From Paracoccaceae bacterium (GTDB taxonomy: Bacteria; Pseudomonadota; Alphaproteobacteria; Rhodobacterales; Rhodobacteraceae), in NCBI GenBank assembly GCA_026997055.1, contig JALWJU010000278.1, positions 1 through 17,226 on the forward strand: a stretch of DNA of 17,226 nt, read 5' to 3'. Numbering within the stretch: position 1 is the stretch's first letter; each line of letters starts with the position of its first letter. Positions 8,974 to 17,103 of the stretch are shown in pieces. The translations under genes were made by a program, and so were the position numbers. The notes under the pieces were generated by a model that was not told the DNA's origin, did not search any database, and worked only from the letters and a program-made list of their open reading frames with translations.

Positions 8974-10153
8974 GGGGTGGACAAGCGCGCCGATTGCAGA
9001 CGTTGCCGCAATCCATTCCGGTGGAACGCCGAACAAGGCGCGCGAAGATTATTGGGGAGGACCAATCCCTTGGGTCACTGTCAAGGATATGAAGAGCATA
9101 CGCCTGAATAGCGTCGGGCTCTCGCTTACTGAAGAGGGGGCCGCGACAATCCGTGTCGTGCCGCCAGGGTCGATCTTGGTACTCGTCCGGGGAATGGGGT
9201 TGTTCAAGGACCTGCCAGTTACGATTTGCGACAGGCCAGTGGCCTTCAATCAGGACATTAAAGCCCTTATCCCAAAAGGAAACGTAGTGCCGGACTTTCT
9301 GGCGATAGCACTGACCGCGCGGAAAGAAGACATTCTCCGTCACGTCGATAGCGCAGGCCATGGGACAGGGCGGCTTGATACCGAATTACTAAAGTCCACG
9401 CCAATCCCGCTCCCCCCGCTCCCCGAACAGCGCAAGATCGCCGAGATCCTGCGCACATGGGACACAGCCCTTGAGGCCCTCACCGCCCTGCGCAAAGCCA
9501 AGTCGCGATATTACAAGGCTGTTGCGCGTCGTTTCTTCGACCCTTGTCATCCTTCCTTTGGTCAGCGCTCGAATGACTGGCGCGAATATGAACTGGGCGA
9601 CGTGTTTCGCGAGCGCGTGGAAAGCGGCAACGCCGATGATCGGCTGCTCAGCGTCACCATGAATGGCGGCGTGATCGACCGCGAGGATGTCGGCCGAAAG
9701 GATACCTCGACCGAGGACAAGTCCCGCTACAAGCTCGTGCTGCCAGGCGACATCGCTTACAATACCATGCGGATGTGGCAGGGCGTCTCGGGCCTTTCAT
9801 CTCTACGCGGGATCGTCAGCCCGGCCTATACGGTCGTCACACCAATCGAGGAGCGTATCCTTGGCCGCTTTGCCGCCCACCTCTTCAAGTCACGCCGGAT
9901 GGTGTTCGATTTCGAACGTTATTCGCAGGGTCTGACCAGCGACACCTGGAACCTGAAGTTTCCCGCCTTCGCCAAGATCAAGGTCTGGCTTCCGCCCATT
10001 CCGATGCAAGAGCGGCAAGCAGACCTTCTCGACGCAATGTTGCACGAACTCACCCTCATCGACGCCGAAATCGAAGCCCTCACCCGCCAGAAACGCGGGC
10101 TGATGCAGAAGCTGCTGACGGGGGAATGGCGGGTGAATTCGGGGGTAGCGTAA
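8966..10153 (+). CDS. hsdS: Type I restriction enzyme specificity subunit HsdS (two TRDs)
   Basis: 395 residues, the usual length for HsdS, which recognises the two halves of a bipartite DNA target. TRD1 covers about residues 1-145 (MLEGWTSAPIADVAAIHSGG, GPIPWVTVKDM), then the central hinge PLPPLPEQRKIAEILRTWDT and the first conserved helix. TRD2 starts near residue 202 (DWREYELGDVF) and ends at WLPPIPMQERQADLLDAM near 340, followed by the second helix and the typical C-terminal RGLMQKLLTGEWRV. ATG 8966 is chosen because it overlaps the rhuM stop and is preceded by a G-rich ribosome site. TRD1 (about 9000-9400) is visibly less GC-rich than the flanks, as expected for an exchanged TRD. The stop and the next start share a base (TAATG). 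Confidence 0.93.
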   Translation: MLEGWTSAPIADVAAIHSGGTPNKAREDYWGGPIPWVTVKDMKSIRLNSVGLSLTEEGAATIRVVPPGSILVLVRGMGLFKDLPVTICDRPVAFNQDIKALIPKGNVVPDFLAIALTARKEDILRHVDSAGHGTGRLDTELLKSTPIPLPPLPEQRKIAEILRTWDTALEALTALRKAKSRYYKAVARRFFDPCHPSFGQRSNDWREYELGDVFRERVESGNADDRLLSVTMNGGVIDREDVGRKDTSTEDKSRYKLVLPGDIAYNTMRMWQGVSGLSSLRGIVSPAYTVVTPIEERILGRFAAHLFKSRRMVFDFERYSQGLTSDTWNLKFPAFAKIKVWLPPIPMQERQADLLDAMLHELTLIDAEIEALTRQKRGLMQKLLTGEWRVNSGVA

Positions 10154-11586
10154 TGGTGTTGGGCTATCGCGAATATGATCCGACCCGCGACGGAGTTCTA
10201 GAATATGATCCGACCCGCGACGGAGTTCTAGAGGTCGACCAGATCGGGGCCGACAAGGTTGATGTATTCTTCGTGCCGCCGGAACACAGTTTGATTGATG
10301 CGGGACTAGATCCGCAAAAGGCACACAATCATCGCACCAAACTACTTGAGATCGACGGAAAGGATGCCAAGCTCACGATCGTTCCAATTTGCACTTTCGC
10401 CAATAGAGACGGCTTTCTGAGGCCGAAGTACGAGCAGGTTGAACGGATCACTTTGGAGGGCGAAAGATTCTATGGTGACTTGCCGTCAACGCCCGATGAA
10501 ATCCTGGACCTGCTCGAAGAGCTGCCGCCTGCATTTACCAAGAATTATGCTTTTGGTCTGGGCCTTGCCAAACCGTATCGCTTCATCATCGATGCAGTCG
10601 AACAGCTAACCGACTGCACCGAGATCGTTATCAGCGGAACGCGAGACACTGGACCCGCATCGAACGGTAAGATCTTCTACATTTCTCGGAAGGATTTCGA
10701 GCGCGCACGCCGCTCCATGAACAGCATTGGCAACTTGGCGCAGGCGGCCGTACGAGAAGTCCGGAGGGTTGCCGCCTACAACATCTTTGCCGAAAGCATG
10801 GGCATGAATCCGGTTGAGCCCAAGCTGGGCCGCCATCCGCACCGGAAACTATTCACAACGATCGCGCAAGGCAAGGAGCAGCTCTCTGAAGAAGAGCAAA
10901 TGGCCATCCTGCAAGCGATGGGCAATCATGCGGCCAAACTGGCCGAGGAAGAGCCTGAAAAGCTCGCCAAGCTTCGCGGTGACATCGAACTGGTAACACT
11001 TGAAACGCTGATCCAGCAGTACGAAGCAATGTTGAGGAAGAAGCTTGCCGAGAACGAATGGCAGGAGTTCTTTAACGAGAACCCTTTCATCCTGAACTTG
11101 GCCTTCGGATACCCCGTCATCAAAGTCCGCGATCAAGCATCGGTCGGCGGACGGAAGCTGTCGGGAGACGGCGAAAAGATCACTGACTTCTTGGTAAAGA
11201 ACAGCCTGACTAACAACACCGCAATTTTCGAGATCAAGAAGCCCCAGACGCCAGTTCTCAACAAGCGACCGTTCCGAGAGGGCGTCTTTACTCCTTCGGC
11301 AGACCTTTCCGGCTCAATCAACCAGGCGCTCGATCAGAAATATCAATTCCAGAGGCAAGTCGCGCAGATCAAGGAAAATTCCCGGCTCTATGACATCGAG
11401 TCCTATGCGGTTCACTGCTGCCTCGTCGTCGGAACGACGCCAGAGAGTGAGGACCGACAGAAATCATTCGAGTTATTTCGCAGAAATTCGAAGGATGTGG
11501 AGATCGTCACATTCGACGAACTTCTCGAGAAGCTGAAACAACTGGCTGATTTCCTCCGCACCGCAGATGAGGAGGCAGCCGAATGA
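10153..11586 (+). CDS. Shedu-like immune nuclease (DUF4263, SduA family)
   Basis: 477 residues. The C-terminal third is a DUF4263/Shedu PD-(D/E)XK nuclease: KITDFLV (Asp near residue 345), then IFEIKKPQTP (Glu about 360, Lys about 362), followed by the family's SGSINQALDQKYQFQRQV and a final strand VEIVTFDELLEKL. Shedu is a known single-gene anti-phage system whose C-terminal nuclease is joined to variable N-terminal sensing regions. Residues 1-300 here match no domain I can name; they include a helical stretch EQLSEEEQMAILQAMGNHAA. ATG 10153 overlaps the hsdS stop and is preceded by GGGGG (10141-10145). The first 30 residues contain an exact tandem repeat. Base composition is poorer in GC than hsdM or hsdR (24 G+C in 60 at 11461-11520), suggesting separate acquisition. 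Confidence 0.8.
   Translation: MVLGYREYDPTRDGVLEYDPTRDGVLEVDQIGADKVDVFFVPPEHSLIDAGLDPQKAHNHRTKLLEIDGKDAKLTIVPICTFANRDGFLRPKYEQVERITLEGERFYGDLPSTPDEILDLLEELPPAFTKNYAFGLGLAKPYRFIIDAVEQLTDCTEIVISGTRDTGPASNGKIFYISRKDFERARRSMNSIGNLAQAAVREVRRVAAYNIFAESMGMNPVEPKLGRHPHRKLFTTIAQGKEQLSEEEQMAILQAMGNHAAKLAEEEPEKLAKLRGDIELVTLETLIQQYEAMLRKKLAENEWQEFFNENPFILNLAFGYPVIKVRDQASVGGRKLSGDGEKITDFLVKNSLTNNTAIFEIKKPQTPVLNKRPFREGVFTPSADLSGSINQALDQKYQFQRQVAQIKENSRLYDIESYAVHCCLVVGTTPESEDRQKSFELFRRNSKDVEIVTFDELLEKLKQLADFLRTADEEAAE
10171..10230 (+). repeat. Exact 30-bp tandem duplication at the start of the Shedu-like gene
   Basis: Bases 10171-10200 are repeated without change at 10201-10230. Each unit encodes EYDPTRDGVL, so the protein has the decapeptide twice at residues 7-26 and stays in frame. 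No third copy is seen. A perfect repeat implies a recent event. Confidence 0.95.
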
Positions 11587-12281
11587 AATTCGAAGTCTAT
11601 TGCGACGAGACGCTGCCCGATCTCTTCACCTCGCAGCACCCACAGGCGCGCTACCTGATGATCGGCAGTCTCTGGCTACCCGCCGATCTGCGCGATACGG
11701 TCAAGGCCCGCATCGCCGAATTGCGCGACCGGCACGGCGTGCATGGCGAAATGAAGTGGCGCAAGGTCTCGCCCGCGAAGCTGGACTTCTACACCGATCT
11801 TGTCGATCTATTCATGAGCTTCGGGCTCGATCTCCGGTTTCGCTGCATCGCCGTCGATCATCAGGCGATGAATTTGAGGCTGCACAATGGCGATGCCGAC
11901 CTGGGCTTTTACAAGTTCTATTACCAGGTCCTGCACCACTGGATACTGGACTTGAACGAATACACGGTCTTCTGCGATCTCAAGCGCAACCGCGACCGCA
12001 CGCGTCTGGCCACGCTGAAGCGGGTCTTGAACAACGCAAACCGCAGCTCGCGCATTCTCGACGTGCAATCGCTGCCCTCGCCCGAAGTGGTCCTGCTCCA
12101 GCTTTGCGATGTGCTGCTGGGTGCCGCCTCGGCGCGGATGAACGCACGCAACGACCTTGGACCGGCCAAGGAAAGCCTGATCGCGCATCTCGAAAGCCGA
12201 CTTGGGCGGAGGCTGGGGCCAACGCACAAGTCGGAGGAGAAGTTCAACATCTTCCGCATTCATCTGGGGGGCGGATGGTGA
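11583..12281 (+). CDS. DUF3800 protein (putative RNase H-fold nuclease)
   Basis: 232 residues with the DUF3800 pattern. These proteins are predicted to have an RNase H-like fold and often lie in defence islands; biochemical function is not established. Candidate catalytic acids are Asp8 and Glu9 in V-Y-C-D-E, Glu56 in GEMKWRKV, Asp132 in VFCDLKRNRDR and Asp176 in QLCDVLLGAA. The YCDE...GSLW opening and the Q-L-C-D-V-L-L-G motif are the main recognisable features. GGAGG (11571-11575) lies 7 bases before the ATG, which overlaps the Shedu stop as ATGA. Tight coupling on both sides suggests that it works with the Shedu-like protein and the small downstream protein, or has been carried with them as a cassette (inference). 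Confidence 0.8.
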   Translation: MKFEVYCDETLPDLFTSQHPQARYLMIGSLWLPADLRDTVKARIAELRDRHGVHGEMKWRKVSPAKLDFYTDLVDLFMSFGLDLRFRCIAVDHQAMNLRLHNGDADLGFYKFYYQVLHHWILDLNEYTVFCDLKRNRDRTRLATLKRVLNNANRSSRILDVQSLPSPEVVLLQLCDVLLGAASARMNARNDLGPAKESLIAHLESRLGRRLGPTHKSEEKFNIFRIHLGGGW

Positions 12282-12736
12282 TGCCCCCGTTGCTGGAATT
12301 GCCCGACCAGGCGGCCTATCGCGCGCATTACGAACGGACGCTTTGTCGCGGGGGCATCGTCACGCATGACGGCATCCCGGTGTTCTTTCGCAAGAGTGAA
12401 TTCGACCACGCCTTCTTCGAAAGCTCTGATCGCAGAGGGGCGAACGACGTGTTCTCACAGGATCGGGCGATGCGGATGGATTGGATTCCGGTTGCCCTGG
12501 CAGATCCGAATGTTCCCTGCTTCCAGGGCTGGAACCGGAAAAGGCGGCGCTATGATCCGACACGCCGCGTTGCGGTGGTCATCGATGATTTCGTGATCGT
12601 CATCGGCATCCGGCAAGCCCGCGGCGGCGTGATGAAGGCAAATTTCATCACCTGCTACTGCGCTGACAACAGCATCGGCAAAATCCGGAAATCACCCCGC
12701 TGGACCTTGCAGGAATGTCTCAATGCAATGCGTTAG
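12281..12736 (+). CDS. Small protein resembling BECR-fold (Barnase-EndoU-ColicinE5/D-RelE) nucleases
   Basis: 151 residues if started at ATG 12281, which shares a base with the DUF3800 stop (TGATG) and has GGGGGG at 12266-12271; ATG 12275 is an alternative. It is single-domain and basic. The pattern is loosely like phage-associated BECR nucleases: VTHDGIPVFFRKSEFDHAFF with a conserved-looking F-D-H, then RAMRMDWIPVAL, then a beta-strand series (RRVAVVIDDFVIVIGIRQA, KANFITCYCADN) and a closing RKSPRWTLQEC. If right, it could be an RNase or a tRNA-cutting toxin. No antitoxin-like gene adjoins it; DUF3800 is the only close partner. Assignment rests on fold-level resemblance by eye and is tentative. 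Confidence 0.5.
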   Translation: MPPLLELPDQAAYRAHYERTLCRGGIVTHDGIPVFFRKSEFDHAFFESSDRRGANDVFSQDRAMRMDWIPVALADPNVPCFQGWNRKRRRYDPTRRVAVVIDDFVIVIGIRQARGGVMKANFITCYCADNSIGKIRKSPRWTLQECLNAMR

Positions 12737-12743
12737 GAGATGG

Positions 12744-12777
12744 CGGACGCTGATTTGCTACGCTGGCTCAGCGTCCG
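12744..12777 (+). repeat. 10-bp perfect hairpin in the gap before hsdR
   Basis: CGGACGCTGA (12744-12753) and TCAGCGTCCG (12768-12777) are exact reverse complements around a 14-base loop. It starts 8 bases after the preceding stop codon. No T run follows. The rest of the 174-bp gap (12737-12910) shows no convincing promoter; GGAGAG near 12900 is the hsdR ribosome site. The hairpin may slow or partly stop transcription into hsdR, or protect mRNA ends. Confidence 0.6.
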
Positions 12778-12910
12778 AAGCCTCGATAGGTTCACGGCCG
12801 CTGGGCAGTGAACTCAACAGAGATATGGTCATCGTATGGCTCAAATGTCAAGGCCGCCTTAACGGGCAGCCCGGTGCCTTCCCCCCACATCAGGCCAGCG
12901 GAGAGCGCCC

Positions 12911-15900
12911 ATGACCTTCAACGCCGCCGAGAAATACCAGTCGCAGATTCCCGCCCTGCAAATGCTGGTGGCGCTGGGGTTCACCCCGCTCAGCCAAGAA
13001 GAGGCGCTGCGTCTCCGCGGCGACCGGCTGCGCAACGTTGTGCTCGACGACGTGCTGGCCGAGCAACTGATGAAGATCAACCGCTTCACCCACCGCGGGA
13101 GGGAATACGCCTTCGACCTCGAGGACGCGCATGAGGCGATGCGGCGGCTCAAGCCCACCCCGGACCGGCTCAAGGGGCTGCGCGGCACCAACCAGGACAT
13201 CTACGACACGCTGCTTCTCGGCACAACGATCACCAAGTCCATCGACGGGGATTCGAAGAGCTATTCCTTCCGCTACATCGACTGGGAGAACCCGGCGAAC
13301 AACGTCTTTCACGTCACGGCCGAATTTTCGGTCGAGCGCACGGGCTCGAGCAGCACGAAGCGTTGCGACATCGTCGCCTTCGTCAACGGCATCCCCGTTC
13401 TGGTTATCGAGAACAAGCGGCCAACCGAGAGCCTGAAAAAGGCCGACAGTCAGCTGATCGGCTATCAGAAAGAGGACAACATTCCGCATCTCTTCCACTT
13501 CGCGCAATTGCTCATGTCAATGAACCGCGTCGAGGCGCGCTACGCCACGGTGGGGACGCCGCGCAAGTTCTGGCAGACATGGCGCGACGAAGAGGACCGC
13601 GACGAGGATATCGCCCGCATCGCGAACCGCTCTCTGAGCGAGGAGGAAAAAGCTGCGATCTTCTCGGGCGATTTTGCGCCCGCGCGTCGCTATTTCGACG
13701 AGATGGCAGCGGGAGGCGCCCGGGAGGTGACCGCGCAGGATCGAACAATCCACGCCCTTTGTCGGCCCGAACGGCTGCTCGACATCATCCGGCGCTTCAC
13801 GGTCTTTGACGGCGGCGTGCGCAAGGTCGCGCGACACCAGCAGTTCTTCGGCATTCGCCGTGCCATCGAGACGGTCCGACAGTTCAATCCGGATGGATCG
13901 CGCAAGGGCGGCGTGATCTGGCACACACAAGGCTCCGGCAAATCACTGACAATGGTCATGCTGGGGCGCGCCCTGGCGCTTGAGCCCAGTATAGAGAACC
14001 CGCGCATCCTGATCGTCACCGACCGCGACGATCTGGACAAGCAGATCAAGGGCACCTTCAAGTCCTGCGACATGGAGCCGGTGCGGGCGACCAGCGGCGC
14101 CAACCTGCTCGAGTTGATCCGCAACCGGACGCCGCTGGTCACGACCATCATCAACAAGTTCGACACCGCGCTGCGGAACAGCGACTTCGCTGACGATGAC
14201 CCGAACATCTTTGTGCTGGTGGACGAAAGCCATCGCAGCCAGACCGGGCGCTACGGTGGGCACAGCCAATTCGCCACCAAGATGCGCCGCCTGCTGCCCA
14301 AAGCCTGCTACCTGGGCTTCACCGGCACACCCTTGCTGAAGAAGGAAAAGAACACGCTCTCGACCTTCGGGCGGCTGATCCATCATTACAAGATCGACGA
14401 GGCCGTCGCGGATGGGGCGGTCGTCCCGTTGCTCTACGAAGGCCGCATGGTCGAACAGCAGGTGAGCGGCGACGTCATCGACTCATGGTTCGAAAAGATC
14501 AGTGAGGGTCTGACCGACAGCCAGAAGGCCGACCTCAAGCGCAAATATTCCCGCATGGACGCGCTGGCCAAGACGGATCAGGCGATCCGCGCCAAGGCCT
14601 TCGATATCTCTGAGCATTTCCGCCAGCATTGGCAGGGAACCGGCTTCAAGGCACAACTCGTCGCTCCGTCCAAGGCCGCAGCGGTCAAGTTCAAGGAGGT
14701 TCTGGACGAGATCGGTCATGTAACGAGCGAAATCATCATCTCGCCGCCGGATGAAAACGAGGGCAACGAAGAGGTTGACCAGGAGTCCAAGGACCTCGTC
14801 CGCCGCTTCTGGTCGCGGATGATGGAGCGCTACAAGACGCAGGAAGAATACAACCGGCAGATCATCGAGGCGTTCAAGGGTTCTGGTGACCCCGAAATCC
14901 TCATCGTCGTCTCAAAACTTCTGACCGGCTTCGACGCGCCCCGCAACACCGTTCTCTACATCTGCAAGCCCCTCAAGGAGCACAACCTTCTGCAGGCCAT
15001 CGCGCGCGTGAACCGGCTCTATGAAGAGGACGGCGTGGAGAAGCAATTCGGCTTCATCATCGACTACGAGGGGCTTCTCGGAGAGCTCGACAAGGCGCTG
15101 ACGACCTACAGCGCCTTCGAGGGCTATGACCCGGCCGATCTTGCCGGCGCGGTGCACGACATCAGGGAGGAGATCCGCAAACTGCCGCAGATTCACGACC
15201 AGCTCTGGGATCTGTTCAAGCCCGTGCGCAACAAGAAGGATATGGAGCAATTCGAGCAGCTGCTGGCCGATGAGGCACTGCGGCAGGACTTCTACACCCG
15301 ACTGAAGGCCTTCAGTCGCTGCCTCCACATCTCGCTTTCATCCGACAAGCTCTATGACGTGTTCGACGAGGCGAAGATCGACGCACTGAAGCGGGACTGG
15401 AAGCAGTTCTCAGAACTCAAGCGTTCGGTTCAACTGCGCTACCAGGAAACCGTGGATGTCCGCGAATTCGAGCCCAAGATCCAGAAGCTTCTGGACGACC
15501 ACGTCGTTGCGATGCCGGCCGAAACCATCATCGAGGTCGTGAACATTAACGATCCCGATGCACTGAAGGCCGTAGTCGAGGAAACGGGCGTGTCGGAAGC
15601 ATCGCGCGCGGACCGGATCGCCAGCGCAACCCGCAAGGTCATCACCGAAAAGATGGATGAGGATCCGTCCTTCTACAAGCAGTTCTCGGAACTGCTCGAA
15701 GAAACGATCCGCGCCTATCGGGAGAAACGGCTGTCCGAGCGGGACTATCTCGGCCGTGTCGTTGATCTCGCCAGCAAGGTTTCGCGGAGAGACCGTGGCA
15801 TTGACGTTCCCGCATCCATCCGGAACGACGATGATGCGCAGGCATTGTTCGGGATTCTTGACGGGCAGATAAAGGACCGGACTGGCCAGCCCGTCACAGG

Positions 15901-16126
15901 CGACGATGCCGCCGAAATCGCGGTTGAGATCATCGCCATCATCAAGGATCACCTGATCGTCGACATCTGGTCGAACGACGTGGCGCAAAACAGACTTCGC
16001 AACGCCATAGACGACTATTTCTTTGACGTACTCCGGGATCAGAAGGGCATCGGTTTCGACGTGGATACCCTCGATGAACTCGAACTCAGGATCATGAATC
16101 TGGCGCGCGCACGGTTCCCGGCATGA
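12911..16126 (+). CDS. hsdR: Type I restriction endonuclease subunit HsdR
   Basis: 1071 residues, typical for HsdR, the ATP-driven translocase and nuclease that cuts far from an unmethylated target. The N-terminal nuclease domain has a PD-(D/E)XK signature: RCDIVAFVNGIPVLVIENKR, Asp near 152 and E-N-K near 167. The helicase has Walker A HTQGSGKS near residue 340, a DExx box V-D-E-S-H near 437, motif III GFTGTP near 470, KLLTGFDAP near 669 and motif VI QAIARVNRLYEE near 695-705. The C-terminal 300 residues are helical, as expected for the part that binds HsdM. All catalytic motifs look intact. It is separated from the upstream cassette by 174 bp but overlaps the downstream peptidase gene by ATGA. 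Confidence 0.95.
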   Translation: MTFNAAEKYQSQIPALQMLVALGFTPLSQEEALRLRGDRLRNVVLDDVLAEQLMKINRFTHRGREYAFDLEDAHEAMRRLKPTPDRLKGLRGTNQDIYDTLLLGTTITKSIDGDSKSYSFRYIDWENPANNVFHVTAEFSVERTGSSSTKRCDIVAFVNGIPVLVIENKRPTESLKKADSQLIGYQKEDNIPHLFHFAQLLMSMNRVEARYATVGTPRKFWQTWRDEEDRDEDIARIANRSLSEEEKAAIFSGDFAPARRYFDEMAAGGAREVTAQDRTIHALCRPERLLDIIRRFTVFDGGVRKVARHQQFFGIRRAIETVRQFNPDGSRKGGVIWHTQGSGKSLTMVMLGRALALEPSIENPRILIVTDRDDLDKQIKGTFKSCDMEPVRATSGANLLELIRNRTPLVTTIINKFDTALRNSDFADDDPNIFVLVDESHRSQTGRYGGHSQFATKMRRLLPKACYLGFTGTPLLKKEKNTLSTFGRLIHHYKIDEAVADGAVVPLLYEGRMVEQQVSGDVIDSWFEKISEGLTDSQKADLKRKYSRMDALAKTDQAIRAKAFDISEHFRQHWQGTGFKAQLVAPSKAAAVKFKEVLDEIGHVTSEIIISPPDENEGNEEVDQESKDLVRRFWSRMMERYKTQEEYNRQIIEAFKGSGDPEILIVVSKLLTGFDAPRNTVLYICKPLKEHNLLQAIARVNRLYEEDGVEKQFGFIIDYEGLLGELDKALTTYSAFEGYDPADLAGAVHDIREEIRKLPQIHDQLWDLFKPVRNKKDMEQFEQLLADEALRQDFYTRLKAFSRCLHISLSSDKLYDVFDEAKIDALKRDWKQFSELKRSVQLRYQETVDVREFEPKIQKLLDDHVVAMPAETIIEVVNINDPDALKAVVEETGVSEASRADRIASATRKVITEKMDEDPSFYKQFSELLEETIRAYREKRLSERDYLGRVVDLASKVSRRDRGIDVPASIRNDDDAQALFGILDGQIKDRTGQPVTGDDAAEIAVEIIAIIKDHLIVDIWSNDVAQNRLRNAIDDYFFDVLRDQKGIGFDVDTLDELELRIMNLARARFPA

Positions 16127-16839
16127 CTGCGGATGTCCACCGACTCGAATACGGTAAACAGGAGATCGTTTACCGGGTCGTCCGGCGCCCGCGCGCGACC
16201 CTTGAAATAGCCGTCGAACCGGACGCCTCGGTGGTTGTTGCCGCCCCAATGGATGCGCCTCTGGAGGCCATCGAGGCAAAGCTGAAAAAGCGTGCGGCCT
16301 GGGTTATGCGGCAGCAGCGATACTTCTCGCAGTTTCTGCCCCGAACGCCAGAACGGCGCTACATCGCCGGCGAAACGCATCTGTATCTGGGGCGCCAGTA
16401 CCGGCTGAAAGTTGTCCTCCATGTCCAGGAAACGGTCAAGCTCCTGCGGGGATTCATTGTGGTGCAAACCCACCGACCGAACCGCGCCGAAATCACGCGC
16501 GAGCTCGTGGATACCTGGTACCGGCAACGAGCCCATATCAAGTTTCCGGAGCGTCTCGAGGCATGCCTCGGGCGATTCCCGAATTCGGAAACTTTCCGCC
16601 CCAAAGGTCTCATCATTCGCCAGATCAAACAGCGCTGGGGTTCGATGTCTCCGTCCGGCCGCCTTCTTTTGAACCTGCGGCTGATACAGGCGCCAGTGGA
16701 TGCGATCGATTACGTGATCACCCACGAACTCTGCCACATGGCCGAACCCCATCACGGCCCGGCATTCTTTGAGCTTCTGGAGAAAGTCATGCCCGACTGG
16801 GAGCGCAGAAAGCACCGATTGGAACGTGCAATGGCCTGA
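16123..16839 (+). CDS. YgjP-type (DUF45) zinc metallopeptidase
   Basis: 238 residues of the YgjP/DUF45 metallopeptidase family, often annotated as M48. The zinc site is H-E-L-C-H near residues 201-205 (ITHELCHMAEPHHGPAF), with a third His in the PHHG segment. Other family features are RYIAGETHLYLGRQYRLKV and IRQIKQRWGSMSPSGRLLLN. Genes of this family commonly follow hsdR. The ATGA overlap with hsdR means they are made together. The role is not established; a tempting inference is control of HsdR level or processing, by analogy with restriction alleviation by ClpXP in Escherichia coli. No signal peptide is seen, so it should be cytoplasmic. Confidence 0.9.
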   Translation: MTADVHRLEYGKQEIVYRVVRRPRATLEIAVEPDASVVVAAPMDAPLEAIEAKLKKRAAWVMRQQRYFSQFLPRTPERRYIAGETHLYLGRQYRLKVVLHVQETVKLLRGFIVVQTHRPNRAEITRELVDTWYRQRAHIKFPERLEACLGRFPNSETFRPKGLIIRQIKQRWGSMSPSGRLLLNLRLIQAPVDAIDYVITHELCHMAEPHHGPAFFELLEKVMPDWERRKHRLERAMA

Positions 16840-16973
16840 GAACGTCCGAGCCCGGTCGTTTCTCCGGTGTTGCGACCGCCATCGAAGTGTTTAGGTTGCG
16901 TTGCAAAATAATGATTTGATTTCAGTGCATTACGAAAAATTCACGATATCCACGCAGTCATGAGGTTCAGAGA

Positions 16974-17007
16974 AAAACGGCCGGGAGAGACGCATTTGGG
17001 CCGTTTT
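16974..17007 (-). terminator. Bidirectional intrinsic terminator between the defence operon and tRNA-Ser
   Basis: AAAACGGCC (16974-16982) pairs with GGCCGTTTT (16999-17007): a 9-bp stem and a 16-base loop. On the minus strand the stem runs into TTTTT and lies about 100 bases past the tRNA 3' end; on the plus strand it ends in TTTT and can stop transcripts from the peptidase gene. The surrounding non-coding stretch (16840-17103) otherwise holds only an AT-rich patch at about 16905-16955. Confidence 0.65.
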
Positions 17008-17103
17008 GCTCGGGCGAAGGTGAACAGCCTACCGGCTTAACCCTTGAAAACAACGGAAAAATCCGGGCGCCACGGGGGCGGAGAAACATTCCTCAAAGAT
17101 CAG

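Noticed and set aside
12550..12570. TATGATCCGAC shared between the small BECR-like gene and the 30-bp repeat of the Shedu gene
   Set aside because: Only 11 bases match and both encode Y-D-P-T-R in unrelated contexts; probably chance.
12740..12811. 23-codon open frame (MADADLLRWLSVRSLDRFTA...) in the gap before hsdR
   Set aside because: It overlaps the hairpin, and nothing beyond the AGGAG-like bases before it supports translation.
16853..16878. 6-bp inverted repeat CGGTCG/CGACCG after the peptidase gene
   Set aside because: Short stem, 14-base loop and no T run; the 9-bp hairpin at 16974-17007 is a better terminator.
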